In this document: in pieces, positions 16,646 through 25,845 of the stretch
How the letters are laid out: the number at the start of each line of letters is the position of its first letter
How positions within the stretch are numbered: the first letter of the stretch is position 1
Assembly (NCBI GenBank): GCA_004193545.1
Contig: RPGO01000030.1
Span: 1-64,000 of the forward strand
Direction of reading: 5' to 3'
Length of the DNA stretch: 64,000 nucleotides
From: Candidatus Argoarchaeum ethanivorans
Lineage (GTDB): Archaea; Halobacteriota; Methanosarcinia; Methanosarcinales; EX4572-44
Notes under the pieces: generated by a model
Database searches by the model: none
What the model was told of the DNA's origin: nothing
The model's input: the letters and a program-made list of their open reading frames with translations, nothing else
Position numbers and translations under genes: made by a program

Positions 16646-18472
16646 ATGGATTATATTATTAAGGGAATGATTAAAAAAGAGGATCTGGGAAAACTTCCAG
16701 ATGTATTACCTGTTATGGTGTATGCCGCGAGGGACAGAAGAGTGCTTGGTTCAGCACCGGTTAATGAGGATGGAAGTTTTGAGATAAAATATAAGTACAA
16801 GGTTTCTGGTAGAGAGAAAAAACCAATTGGTGCATACTTGATTATAGGGCCAAAACTTCCTGGCGATCAAATACTGAAAACAAAACTTGAGAGAAAATTT
16901 CTTAGTTCTAAAGGATTTAAAAGAGCAAGCCCACGGTATAAGTATGAGTTTGAAGAGGCAATACCCATCTCAAAGAAAGATAAGAGAATATACGCGGGAA
17001 CTATCATGGAATTTGCCTCTGGCTTTACCTACATGGGATATATTAGAACCTGTTTGCCATTAATTGAAGATGCGGGGCATCCATGTCCTCTTGGATGTGT
17101 AAATCCCGGTACCTTATCTACATCCGAGCATCGTGCATATGTGCGAATATCCAGGGAAGATAACATTATTGGGGATGACATTCTGGTGAGTGACGGAAGT
17201 GAAAGTGAAGAATCCTTATCAGGAGAGTTTAGTGTAACTGAAATAATACCTGGTTTGTGGATATTCCCTTTAGGGTACACAGCTCTCGTGGAGGTCTATC
17301 AAAAAATTGGTGGGATCACTAATACACTATATAGTGGCAATCACAGATTTGAACACAATTATCCGCAGTATATTTGTATTGACAGAGATGAAGTAGAAAT
17401 AATTGAAATACCCGAACTGGAGGGTCTTGGAGTTGGAAACTCCTTTGGATTTACACGAGTGAGTAATATCCCTATAGATTATATAGACCAAAGCACAGGA
17501 TATGCCGATTCTAGTGGTGCGACAGATAGTGCAACACACAAAGTTAAAGATTTTGCATTCTTTGGAGAGCTACACCTCTATGCAAATATCGGTGAAGAGT
17601 TACAGGTTGATGATTCAACAGGGGATTGCAAAATACAGTACATCAGAGTGAAGTATGAACATTTAGTTGAAGATGGTACTGGTGGTTACATTACAGATGC
17701 TGAAGGTTATATTCAAACTCCTTTTGGAAACGCAAGAGAACCAAGAGAAGGTGAAGGAGACGATCTAATAACTGAAACAATGGGACCATTGCCCCTAAGT
17801 GAAACAGGGGGTATGATTGGAGTGTATAGATATGCTAATCCGTATGAAACCGCGGCATTAGATCCTGATAAAGAGATAAATGATTGGGTGTTTAAGGGAT
17901 TGCTTATGGTTATATATCCGTCATCTTTACCATTTAACTACGGAAGATACAGGTTAACTGTAGAAGCATATGGTACTGATATGGAGGATGTAGGCATTGC
18001 TGATGCTGATGACAACGACTTTGTAGAGGTGTTCAATTTGCTGATAGATAATGATATATCTGCATTGACTGGAGATATCAAGGATATTGAGGGAACGGGT
18101 GCTTGTGGTTTATTGGACCATAGGGGGAGTCCCACTTCAGAATTTGATATCACCGTTGATTTTGATATTAATAACAGTCATGGAAATTTAAGAGATTTTA
18201 AACTGACTGCCTGTTGGGGGGAAAATTGTGAGAAAGAATTGGAATGCGGAGAATACCCAACATATCCCGGAATAACTCCTCCAAAGTGGGATGGTGAAAG
18301 TGGCATCCGCACGACTAAAACGTGTGCGTGGGTAGAATGTGCTTATCAGTTTAGACTAATGGCACATAGAAGAGTGACCAATGGGTTCTCTGATGAAACC
18401 GAGAGAGAAGTATTCACTAAACACATTACTATACGCTCTATGAACTCATATGATCCGTCCTGCAACATGTGA
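16646..18472 (+). CDS. Large orphan protein, probably beta-rich
   Basis: 608 residues, not recognised. GGAGGG ten bases before the ATG supports the start. No signal peptide and no membrane segment, so a cytoplasmic or non-classically exported protein. Residues ~20-60 (PVMVYAARDRRVLGSAPVNE, DGSFEIKYKY) resemble a carboxypeptidase-regulatory-like beta-sandwich. Later parts are rich in Gly, Asp and Thr with repeated DGTGGYITD-, DSTGDCKIQY-like turns. Cys are clustered (HPCPLGC; TACWGENCEKELECGEY; KTCAWVECAYQ), which may bind metal or form disulfides. Only IS and repeat debris surrounds it, so it may have been acquired. Confidence 0.6.
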   Translation: MDYIIKGMIKKEDLGKLPDVLPVMVYAARDRRVLGSAPVNEDGSFEIKYKYKVSGREKKPIGAYLIIGPKLPGDQILKTKLERKFLSSKGFKRASPRYKYEFEEAIPISKKDKRIYAGTIMEFASGFTYMGYIRTCLPLIEDAGHPCPLGCVNPGTLSTSEHRAYVRISREDNIIGDDILVSDGSESEESLSGEFSVTEIIPGLWIFPLGYTALVEVYQKIGGITNTLYSGNHRFEHNYPQYICIDRDEVEIIEIPELEGLGVGNSFGFTRVSNIPIDYIDQSTGYADSSGATDSATHKVKDFAFFGELHLYANIGEELQVDDSTGDCKIQYIRVKYEHLVEDGTGGYITDAEGYIQTPFGNAREPREGEGDDLITETMGPLPLSETGGMIGVYRYANPYETAALDPDKEINDWVFKGLLMVIYPSSLPFNYGRYRLTVEAYGTDMEDVGIADADDNDFVEVFNLLIDNDISALTGDIKDIEGTGACGLLDHRGSPTSEFDITVDFDINNSHGNLRDFKLTACWGENCEKELECGEYPTYPGITPPKWDGESGIRTTKTCAWVECAYQFRLMAHRRVTNGFSDETEREVFTKHITIRSMNSYDPSCNM

Positions 18473-18473
18473 A

Positions 18474-18742
18474 GAAGCGGATGTTTTTTCTGTAGAAAAG
18501 GTCAGTAAGATATATGTCCTAGATGATATTGCTGAAGAGACAGGGATCCATAAATGCAATAACCAAAAAAATGTTTTACACGCAGGAAGAGAGAAATGCA
18601 GCAAAGGGATGCCTCGGAATTTATTCCGAGTGTGGCGTGGATGAGGCTCTCGATTACGCAAGCAATCGAGTGCAGAAAATAATTCTCGACTACGAAGTAG
18701 TCGAGCCCACGCGGTTTCAATTTTTTTGAGTTCCGGATCGAT
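18474..18742. repeat. Modular palindromic repeat, locus D, with a decayed gene piece before it
   Basis: 18649-18670 (arms CTCGATT/AATCGAG) and 18685-18705 (arms CTCGACTAC/GTAGTCGAG) are two hairpins of the family, minus orientation, nested in an outer GCGTGG/CCCACGC pair (18635 and 18706). A third hairpin, CTCGGAAT-TT-ATTCCGAG, is at 18613-18630. Upstream, 18480-18540 reads VEKVSKIYVLDDIAEETGI, like the start of a transposase or other gene, but frames break within 60 bases. It lies between convergent genes, so a terminator role is also possible. Confidence 0.55.
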
Positions 18743-18789
18743 ATGTTATTTCGTTACATGCCCTTAGTAATCCAAACCCTATTTCAACC

Positions 18790-20064
18790 TCACAAACTTA
18801 TTCTGTATGCTTCAACTGTTTTTTCGATGTCTTCTTCACTGTGTGCTGTTGATAGGAAGTTAGTCTCAAATTGCGAGGGTGGTAAAAACACACCGTTCTT
18901 TAACATTCTTTGGAAAAACTGGTAGTATGCTTCTTTGTTGCACTGTAGAGCTTCTGTGTAGTTTTTTGGCTTTTTTCCAAAGAACAGCTTGAACAGGCTT
19001 GCTGTGCCCCCGACACTATACGGCAACTTTTTATCCATAATTATATCAGCAAGGCTTGCCCTGAGCTTGTCACCAGTGTCATTCAGGTTTTTATATATTG
19101 CTTTTTGTTCTATAAGCTTCAGCACTGCACCTGCTGCTGCAAGAGACACCGGGTTTGCATTGAATGTGCCTGCCTGATATACTGGTCCCGATGGTGTTAC
19201 AATTTGCATGATCTCGCGTTTTCCCCCGATTACGCCAATTGGAAAGCCACCGCCGAGCACTTTGCCAAGTGTGGTCATGTCAGGTGTTACTCCATAGTGT
19301 TCCTGTGCACCGCCCTGTGATATTCTAAACCCTGTTATTACTTCATCGAAAATCAAAACCACGTCGTTTTCTGCTGTAATCTTTCTAACCTCTGTAAGGT
19401 AATCTTTTTCTGGAAGTATTGGCCCAATGTTTCCAAGCACAGGCTCCATAATCAATGCTGCAACATCATTTTTGTTTTGTTCAATCACATTAACCAGTGC
19501 TTCTGTGTCGTTGTAAGGTATTTGAAGCGTGTCTTTTGTAACACTTTTAGGTATTCCAAGTGAGTCCGGAACTCCGTGAGTTGCTGCCCCGGAACCTGCT
19601 TTTACCAGTACAGAATCGTGTGCACCATGAAACCCGCCCTCGATTTTTATAAACTTGTTTTTGTTTGTGTAACCTCTTGCAATGCGGATAGCACCCATCG
19701 TAGCTTCGGTACCAGTGGAAACAAAACGCACCATGTCGATACTTGGATACAGGTTTGTGATTTTCTCTGCAATGTTAACCTCTGCTTCGGTTGGAATTCC
19801 GTACAACCAGCCGCGTTCAAGCTGCTCTGTTACTGCTTTTTTTATGGCAGGATGTTCATGTCCAAAGAACTTTGGCCCGTAAGCCATGCAATAGTCGATA
19901 AATTCATTACTGTCAACATCAATGACTTTCGAGCCGCTTGCTCTTTTAACATAAAACGGATACGGCTTAATAGCACGCACCGGACTATTTACGCCGCCAC
20001 ACAAAAGCCTGTTTGCACGATCAAAAATAACGCGTGAAGTATCAGTGTTCATGTAGAGCAACAT
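18790..20064 (-). CDS. hemL: Glutamate-1-semialdehyde 2,1-aminomutase
   Basis: PLP enzyme that makes 5-aminolevulinate from glutamate-1-semialdehyde in C5 tetrapyrrole synthesis, which feeds haem, F430 and corrinoids. 424 residues, full length. Conserved pieces: [40 protein letters not shown], and the PLP lysine in [13 protein letters not shown] (~residue 264). The ATG at 20064 has an AGGATG-type site upstream; the ATG at 20052 is an alternative. No other hem gene is next to it. It fits the high haem demand of the cytochrome region. Confidence 0.93.
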   Translation of the reverse strand: MLLYMNTDTSRVIFDRANRLLCGGVNSPVRAIKPYPFYVKRASGSKVIDVDSNEFIDYCMAYGPKFFGHEHPAIKKAVTEQLERGWLYGIPTEAEVNIAEKITNLYPSIDMVRFVSTGTEATMGAIRIARGYTNKNKFIKIEGGFHGAHDSVLVKAGSGAATHGVPDSLGIPKSVTKDTLQIPYNDTEALVNVIEQNKNDVAALIMEPVLGNIGPILPEKDYLTEVRKITAENDVVLIFDEVITGFRISQGGAQEHYGVTPDMTTLGKVLGGGFPIGVIGGKREIMQIVTPSGPVYQAGTFNANPVSLAAAGAVLKLIEQKAIYKNLNDTGDKLRASLADIIMDKKLPYSVGGTASLFKLFFGKKPKNYTEALQCNKEAYYQFFQRMLKNGVFLPPSQFETNFLSTAHSEEDIEKTVEAYRISL

Positions 20065-20132
20065 CTACGCCATCCTTTATATTGTTTATCAAATCAAACC
20101 CTTGTGAGACAACGACTCATGAGGTTTTGATT

Positions 20133-20822
20133 TTAAGTTGATTTATCCTCTGTGATTTTGCCGTCCACGAGTCCAATGATTCGCTCTGTTTTTTCTGCCA
20201 TTTGTTCGTCGTGTGTTACAAGGATGAATGTCTGGTTGTGTTCTCTGTTGAGTTTGCGCAGCAGTTCGTAGATTTTCTCGCTTGTTTTGGAGTCGAGGTT
20301 GCCTGTGAGTTCGTCTCCTATGACGATTTCCGGGCTGTTTGCAAGTGCTCGTGCGATTGCAACTCTCTGGTTTTCTCCTCCTGAGAGTTGTCTTGGTTTG
20401 TGGTTTATTCTTTCACCAAGCCCTACTTCTTTAAGCATTGTATGGGCTTTTGCTCTGGCGTTGGTGGGTTTGATTCCGTTTATTAGTAGTGGCATCATCA
20501 CGTTTTCCACAGCATTAAAATCGGGTAGCAGGTGGTGGTATTGGAAGATGAATCCGAGTTTCTGGTTTCTCATTTTGGAGCGTTCCTTTTCAGATGCTTT
20601 TGTGATATCAACTCCGTCTAATGTGATTGTTCCGCTTGTGGGTGTGTCAAGTATTCCAATCATGTTCAGGAGTGTACTTTTTCCAGAGCCTGAGGGACCT
20701 ACGATTGCCATGAATTCCCCGCGTCCAATCGTCATGTTGACGTTATCGAGGGCTTTTATTTTAACACCGTCACCATAAACTTTTGTCAGGTCTGTTATCT
20801 GGATTATGTTTTTCTCAGACAC
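20133..20822 (-). CDS. ABC transporter ATPase, MacB/LolD family
   Basis: 229-residue nucleotide-binding subunit. Walker A GPSGSGKST (~residue 41), Q-loop FIFQYHHLLPDFNAVENV, signature LSGGENQRVAIARAL, Walker B EIVIGDELTGNLDS, H-loop ILVTHDEQMA. The extended LolD/MacB pattern (RSKMRNQKLGFIFQ) fits type VII ABC systems, which drive lipoprotein or peptide movement at the membrane surface by mechanotransmission. Its start overlaps the end of the first permease by eight bases. It is the last gene of a four- or five-gene operon. Confidence 0.92.
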   Translation of the reverse strand: MSEKNIIQITDLTKVYGDGVKIKALDNVNMTIGRGEFMAIVGPSGSGKSTLLNMIGILDTPTSGTITLDGVDITKASEKERSKMRNQKLGFIFQYHHLLPDFNAVENVMMPLLINGIKPTNARAKAHTMLKEVGLGERINHKPRQLSGGENQRVAIARALANSPEIVIGDELTGNLDSKTSEKIYELLRKLNREHNQTFILVTHDEQMAEKTERIIGLVDGKITEDKST

Positions 20823-21981
20823 TGTGAATCGCCTCCACCGGATCCATTTTTGAGGCTCTGTGGGCTGGATTTATACCGGCTAAGATGTTGATTACCATGG
20901 AGAATGCTCCTGCTATAAGGAAGTTTTCAGATGCTATTCGGATGGGAAGGTGGTCGAGCCCAAAGTACATTTCAGGCGGAACAGGAATTGTATAGGATAT
21001 GAGTAATATGCAGGATACGTATCCAAGCACTGCTCCGATAATTACACCTATTATTCCAAGTATGCCTGCTTCAAGCAGGAAGATTGCGAGTATGCTTTTT
21101 CTGGATGTTCCCATGGCAAGTAGCATGCCGATCTCACCAACCTTTTCCATCACTATCATATTTAGAATATTTGCGATGCTAAATCCTGATATGGCAAAGA
21201 TCATAAGATAGAAGATAAAGACAAACTGCCTCTGTGTGTTCAGTAGATTCAGTATCTCTGAACTTTGTTCCATCCAGCTCTCTGCATCATAACCTGTCTC
21301 CCTATCAATTCTATCTGCCAATGGATCAACAGCGTAGACATCAGAAACACGTATTCCGATACCTGTCACAATACCACTTTTTCCATAGAAATCCTGGACT
21401 TGCTCAAGGTTTGCGTACGCCAGTGTCTCGTCAGCCGATGTCCCTGTTTGGATAATTCCGGTGATCTTGAAATCGGATGGCTTTGATCCTGGAAAGCTAA
21501 CGGTAACAGTATCATCTATTCCAACTTCCAATTTGTCTGCAAGCTTTGATCCGAGGATGATGCGGTTTCCTGTCCCCAGGATGGATTCAAATTCACCTGC
21601 AATCATATCCTTTTTCACATTCAGGACATGATCTTCATCAACAGGTCTCACGCCTGAGAGAACAGCCCCTTCCACGTTATGTCTGTACTGGATGGCAGCA
21701 CCTCTCTTGTAGTAGGATGAAACGGCAGCCACGCCTTCCTGTTCACGTATAAAGCTTTCAAGTCCGTGATAAAGAGATATGTAGTCTTCATTCTCTTTTG
21801 GTGAAACCGTAATGTGTGCCTGGTTTTCAACCGTTGTCTCGATGATGTTTTCTCTAAATCCTGTCAGCATTGACATGGAAACGATTATTATTGCTACCGA
21901 GAGTGCGACAGCTATTACTGAAAACGTGGTCTGCCTGCGGCGCGCTTTGATATGCCGAAGGGCAATATTTATCTCGAACAT
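20815..21981 (-). CDS. ABC transporter permease, FtsX/LolE (MacB) type
   Basis: 388 residues. One N-terminal membrane helix (~18-40), a large extracytoplasmic domain (~45-255, MacB_PCD type), then three C-terminal helices (~260-375). Ends with the family signature RASKMDPVEAIHSV. Paralogue of the upstream permease; the two probably form a heterodimer with the ATPase. Acts in the cytoplasmic membrane. Confidence 0.9.
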   Translation of the reverse strand: MFEINIALRHIKARRRQTTFSVIAVALSVAIIIVSMSMLTGFRENIIETTVENQAHITVSPKENEDYISLYHGLESFIREQEGVAAVSSYYKRGAAIQYRHNVEGAVLSGVRPVDEDHVLNVKKDMIAGEFESILGTGNRIILGSKLADKLEVGIDDTVTVSFPGSKPSDFKITGIIQTGTSADETLAYANLEQVQDFYGKSGIVTGIGIRVSDVYAVDPLADRIDRETGYDAESWMEQSSEILNLLNTQRQFVFIFYLMIFAISGFSIANILNMIVMEKVGEIGMLLAMGTSRKSILAIFLLEAGILGIIGVIIGAVLGYVSCILLISYTIPVPPEMYFGLDHLPIRIASENFLIAGAFSMVINILAGINPAHRASKMDPVEAIHSV

Positions 21982-22002
21982 GACTCAGCCATCCATCCAG
22001 GA

Positions 22003-23166
22003 TTATTCACTACTTATCGCCTCCACCGGGTCAAGTCTTGAGGCACGTCTTGCAGGAAATATGCCTGCAACCAGGTTCAAAAGAAAGGTGAAAATGACGA
22101 TCATAACAGCGTCCTTTGTCCTTACCACAAACGGAAAAGTACTTACACCACCATAGGCTTCTTCTCCGATATCCATAGTAATAGATCCCAAATATAGGGA
22201 GACTACTATTCCTGCAAGAACGCCCACCACAGGACCAATCAATCCCATGATTCCACCTTCCAGTAAGAATATTGTCAGAATGCTTCTTCTTGGAACACCC
22301 ATTGCCATAAGCATGCCTATCTCTTTTGTCTTCTCCATCACCACCATGAATAGTGTACTCACCATACTGAAGGACGCAATCACAATAATCATGCCAAGAA
22401 TGATGAAATTGCTGAGACCTTCGATCATTATCATCTGCAGTATCTCAGGATTTGTCTCCATCCAGCTTGAAGCCTGGTACCCCACAGCATCTATCTCATC
22501 CGCTATTGGCTGCGCATAATCAGGATCTTCAACCCGTACTAGGATACTGTTTGCCACATTGGAATTGTCAAAAAAGTGTTGAGCAGTAGATAGTGGTACG
22601 TATGCCAGGGTCTCGTCCTGGGGCGTGCCGCTGTCGTATATGCCAACCACCTTAAGGGTGGTAGGTTTTGCTTCAGGAAAGGTTGCATCAAGCGTGTCAC
22701 CCACTTTCACATCCAGTTTCTCAGATAGTGAGTCTCCAAGTATCACGCTCTTGTGTGTTACTTCAAGGTCCCTGAAGCTTCCCTCGGTAATGTCTTTCTC
22801 AGTGTGAAGCACTGTGTTGTGCTCTTTTACGAGAATCCCTTGCATGAGCACATTCCTTGACGTGTCTTTGTATGCAAAGGTTGCCTGCCCGGATAGAACA
22901 GGTGATGCTCCTGTCACCCCCTCGATCTCTCTAATATCGTATGCAAGGCTCCGGTATAAATAGATATAATCCTCGTCTGATTTCGGTTCAACCGTTACAT
23001 GAGGCATGTTGTCCACTGTCTTTTTATACAGTTCCTCTGTAAAACCAACCATACTTGCCTGGGACACCATGAGAATCATCACTGCAAGCCCAATACCCAG
23101 TATGGAAAGAATCGTCTGCCTGCGACGTGATCTAAGATGTCGAATAGCAATGAAGAGTTCATACAC
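22003..23166 (-). CDS. ABC transporter permease, FtsX/LolC (MacB) type
   Basis: 387 residues from the GTG at 23166, which has AGGTGA eight bases upstream and avoids overlap with the previous gene; reading from 23214 would add 16 residues. Same layout as its neighbour: one N-terminal helix (ILSILGIGLAVMILMVSQ), extracytoplasmic domain, three C-terminal helices, closing RASRLDPVEAISSE. A decayed copy of its first half lies at 13090-13655. It forms an operon with the PGF-CTERM protein upstream and the other ABC genes downstream. Confidence 0.9.
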   Translation of the reverse strand: MYELFIAIRHLRSRRRQTILSILGIGLAVMILMVSQASMVGFTEELYKKTVDNMPHVTVEPKSDEDYIYLYRSLAYDIREIEGVTGASPVLSGQATFAYKDTSRNVLMQGILVKEHNTVLHTEKDITEGSFRDLEVTHKSVILGDSLSEKLDVKVGDTLDATFPEAKPTTLKVVGIYDSGTPQDETLAYVPLSTAQHFFDNSNVANSILVRVEDPDYAQPIADEIDAVGYQASSWMETNPEILQMIMIEGLSNFIILGMIIVIASFSMVSTLFMVVMEKTKEIGMLMAMGVPRRSILTIFLLEGGIMGLIGPVVGVLAGIVVSLYLGSITMDIGEEAYGGVSTFPFVVRTKDAVMIVIFTFLLNLVAGIFPARRASRLDPVEAISSE

Positions 23167-23174
23167 TGAAAAAA

Positions 23175-24320
23175 TCACCTGGTTCCGCGATTCAAGAGCC
23201 CTGGCAAGAGACATATAACCATAATTGCAAAAGCTGCTCCATAGACATTGAAGCCCGGTGTCTCTGCCGGAGTCGGAACAGTAGACTCGTTTTCATCTCT
23301 TTTCTCTTCTGCTTCTATTACGGTGTCCCACACATCCACCACATCACCGTCATTTCCCAGAAGCGTTACAGAGAGTCCATAAAGACCAGCCGGGAGTCTC
23401 TTATTCCACGTAACCTCAATAGTTTCATCATCCTCTAACATCAAGATCGGCGATCTTTCCTGAATTACTTCTACTGTCTCGTTATCCTTTGACACCGTAA
23501 AGACGATTTCGCCAGTAAACGGAACCTGAGACAATCCCAAAACAGTAGCACTTGCCCCAGTCTCATCCCTGTAAAGCTCAGTTATCCTGGCATCATCCAT
23601 CGCAGTAAAATCCTCAGACCTGGCAATCACAGTATCACCGGGAGGAATTCCAAAGTCTCTTGGCGATGAAACTCGGACTTTCACCCTTGTTGAGTAATTA
23701 TTATTATTTTCAAGCCGCACATTCCAGTTTTTAGAGAGAGTCATTGCCTGCACTACCGTCACCCGGCGATCTGTGGTTTTGTAGATCACCGTATCCACGT
23801 CCACAAGCATGTATTCTACATCTGCCAGTACAAACTCCTGTTCCGAACCAATTCGGGGAGTGTTCGGTCTTAAAATAACGCTAACACCACTGGAATCGGA
23901 GTTAATATCTTTAATGAATACCTTTGGTATTTCCTGTATGCCCCAGCCGTATGAAAAGTTGTAATATTCTCTCTCCAAGACTACGCCGTCGATTGAGAGA
24001 GTCATTCTAACGGTATAAAAACCATCTTCAGGGCTACTTATATTCCAGCACATTACCTTTGTTATATCAGTATCAGGCAAATCCACTCCAATAATAAATT
24101 CTTTTGACTTCAGCACGTCTCCGCCAAATATCAGGTCTGCACCGATGGTAACGTTCGCATAGTTTCTCTCTGAGTGAAGTGTAACATCAGCCGACTCGAT
24201 ATCCGAATAAAGATCAACAATCCTGATGTCCTCTGCACTCGCTAACCCTGCAAGAATAAAAATCAGGACTGCCGAGAAAACAGCAATTAATATTTTACGA
24301 CTGCTGAAACAGCTCACCAT
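23175..24320 (-). CDS. Secreted surface protein with PGF-CTERM-like anchor
   Basis: 381 residues. Signal peptide ~1-29 (ending LAGLASA), then repeated Ig-like beta domains rich in Val and Thr, a short Glu/Thr/Pro linker, and a C-terminus TPAETPGFNVYGAAF, a hydrophobic stretch and basic end LLNRGTR. That tail is the tripartite PGF-CTERM signal handled by archaeosortase A, so the mature protein is probably lipid-anchored on the outside. It is the first large gene of the ABC operon (eight bases before the permease), so a partner or substrate of the transporter is likely. Family function not known. Confidence 0.75.
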   Translation of the reverse strand: MVSCFSSRKILIAVFSAVLIFILAGLASAEDIRIVDLYSDIESADVTLHSERNYANVTIGADLIFGGDVLKSKEFIIGVDLPDTDITKVMCWNISSPEDGFYTVRMTLSIDGVVLEREYYNFSYGWGIQEIPKVFIKDINSDSSGVSVILRPNTPRIGSEQEFVLADVEYMLVDVDTVIYKTTDRRVTVVQAMTLSKNWNVRLENNNNYSTRVKVRVSSPRDFGIPPGDTVIARSEDFTAMDDARITELYRDETGASATVLGLSQVPFTGEIVFTVSKDNETVEVIQERSPILMLEDDETIEVTWNKRLPAGLYGLSVTLLGNDGDVVDVWDTVIEAEEKRDENESTVPTPAETPGFNVYGAAFAIMVICLLPGLLNRGTR

Positions 24321-24412
24321 CTTTTCACCCCATAACCATCAAACCAATCAAGCAAATCTTTTATGATTTGTTCAGAAAACAATATCTGTTCACAGTAATT
24401 TTCCACGATCAT
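24314..24412 (-). CDS. Candidate 32-residue leader protein
   Basis: MIVENYCEQILFSEQI followed by IKDLLDWFDGYGVKRW, ending in a TGA that overlaps the ATG of the PGF-CTERM gene. GAGGAG lies 3-9 bases before the ATG and the next GTG codon. Position, overlap and codon-like composition suggest a translated small ORF coupled to the operon. No homologue known to me. Confidence 0.4.
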   Translation of the reverse strand: MIVENYCEQILFSEQIIKDLLDWFDGYGVKRW

Positions 24413-24472
24413 CAACTCCTCAAAATCCTTCCGAATGATCTCGGTTACCTATAAAAACCAGTGGTGGAGTAT

Positions 24473-25483
24473 TTAACGTTTGATTTCTATCTCAGTGTTA
24501 CACTTCTGGCATCTGTTATCAGAAGTAAGCCCATCACACGTTACATCAAAACCATGCCGTCTGATTAACAGTTCACCACAGTTTGGACAATAGGTGTTAT
24601 CTTTTTCTGTGCCAGGCACATTTCCAATGTACACGTATTTCATAGCTTCTTCCTTGGCAATGCTATAAGCGTCTTCAAGTGTGCGAAGTGGTGTGGGCGG
24701 TAATTTATCCAATTTATAATAAGGATAAAAACGTGTAAAGTGCATCGGTGTGTAATCACCAAGATTGTCACGTACCCACTGCACAAGTTCTCTTATTTCC
24801 TCTAAGGAATCATTAAGTGTTGGAATAATAAGGTTTACAACTTCTACGTGCATACCAAGTTCTCTTGCAAGTTTTGCAGATCTAAGTACTGGTGCAAGTT
24901 TAGCACTGCATATTTCTTTATAAAAACCATCTCTAAATGATTTAATGTCAACACTGAAAGCATCAAGATATGGTGCAATCATTCGAAGTGCCTTCTCGCT
25001 GATGTATCCATTTGTAACATACACGATAGCAATCCCTGCCTCGTGTGCCAGTTTTGCAGTATCATAAGTATACTCAAACCATATCGCAGGTTCGTTGTAA
25101 GTAAATGAAATGCTCCGGCAGCCTGAAGACAGAGCACGGTTGAGAGCGTCTTCTGGAAGTATTTCAACAGTATTCACCTCGTCAATACGCATCTGCGAAA
25201 TAGTATAATTCTGACAGTTCTTACATCTAAAATTACAGCCCACGGTACCAAGAGAATAACTCGTACTGCAAGGCATAAAATGGTACAGTGGTTTCTTCTC
25301 AATTGGATCAACAGATGCACTGGATACAACACCATAAATCAATGTGTACAGCTTGCCATTTTTATTCTGCCGGGTTCTACAGAAACCATACTTACCCTCG
25401 GAGACTATGCACTCTCGATTACATACATGGCACTTGACTTTGCCATCTTCCATCGATGTATACAGCTTAGCTTCTTTAATCAA
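24473..25483 (-). CDS. amrS: AmmeMemoRadiSam-system radical SAM enzyme
   Basis: 336 residues, PflA-like. N-terminal Cys pair CHVCNRECIVSEGKYGFC (~18-35), the radical SAM cluster GCNFRCKNCQNY (~82-93) with C-x3-C-x2-C, GCRSISFTYNEPAIW, and a C-terminal zinc-ribbon-like part CPNCGELL...CQKC. AmrS, with MEMO1 and AmmeCR1 proteins, makes up the AmmeMemoRadiSam group, whose reaction is not established to my knowledge. The memo and amr partners are not in this window. Confidence 0.88.
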   Translation of the reverse strand: MIKEAKLYTSMEDGKVKCHVCNRECIVSEGKYGFCRTRQNKNGKLYTLIYGVVSSASVDPIEKKPLYHFMPCSTSYSLGTVGCNFRCKNCQNYTISQMRIDEVNTVEILPEDALNRALSSGCRSISFTYNEPAIWFEYTYDTAKLAHEAGIAIVYVTNGYISEKALRMIAPYLDAFSVDIKSFRDGFYKEICSAKLAPVLRSAKLARELGMHVEVVNLIIPTLNDSLEEIRELVQWVRDNLGDYTPMHFTRFYPYYKLDKLPPTPLRTLEDAYSIAKEEAMKYVYIGNVPGTEKDNTYCPNCGELLIRRHGFDVTCDGLTSDNRCQKCNTEIEIKR

Positions 25484-25683
25484 ACAACATCACACCCATA
25501 ACTTGGAAATATTCGCAATTAATACATAGCACTCTAACATTAAAAACGTAGCCCTCAAACAAACGCACACTTACCACGGTTTGACCTTGAGATTTTTCTG
25601 GTATTGTGAAAGTTCAAAACCAAGGTTAAATTTATAATATATGCTGGCTATTGTAATTGTTTACTATATTTTTTAAAACGTAT

Positions 25684-25698
25684 AGGAAGTATAAACGC
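25684..25698 (+). promoter_or_regulatory. BRE/TATA promoter of the LeuA-family gene
   Basis: AGGAAGTATAAACGC, the same box as before argS (3055). Transcription would start just before the repeats at 25711. Confidence 0.55.
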
Positions 25699-25710
25699 AT
25701 TTGTTTATCT

Positions 25711-25829
25711 TGCACTTGATTGCTTTGCAATCGAGAGTTATTTCCGCACACGGAGTGTACGGTTCTGCATAACGAAGTTGTGCAGTGGTTCGCAATCGAG
25801 AGTTATTTCCGCACAACGAAGTTGTGTGG
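25711..25829 (+). repeat. Modular palindromic repeat, locus E
   Basis: Hairpins: CTTGATTGC/GCAATCGAG (25715-25735, one G-U wobble), CCGCACAC/GTGTACGG (25744-25762), CTGCATAAC/GTTGTGCAG (25765-25785, one wobble), half site, CCGCACAAC/GTTGTGTGG (25809-25829, one wobble). The last hairpin ends four bases before the GGAGAG ribosome-binding site, as at argS. Confidence 0.8.
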
Positions 25830-25845
25830 TGTTGGAGAGATTTAT

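Noticed and set aside
18450-18729. Small genes after the 608-residue orphan
   Set aside because: Frames break every ~60 bases and the last part is translated palindromic repeat; at most a decayed gene.
25720-25845. Extended N-terminus of the LeuA-family protein through the palindromic repeats
   Set aside because: The frame is open by chance of the repeat sequence; the family start and a good ribosome site are at 25846.
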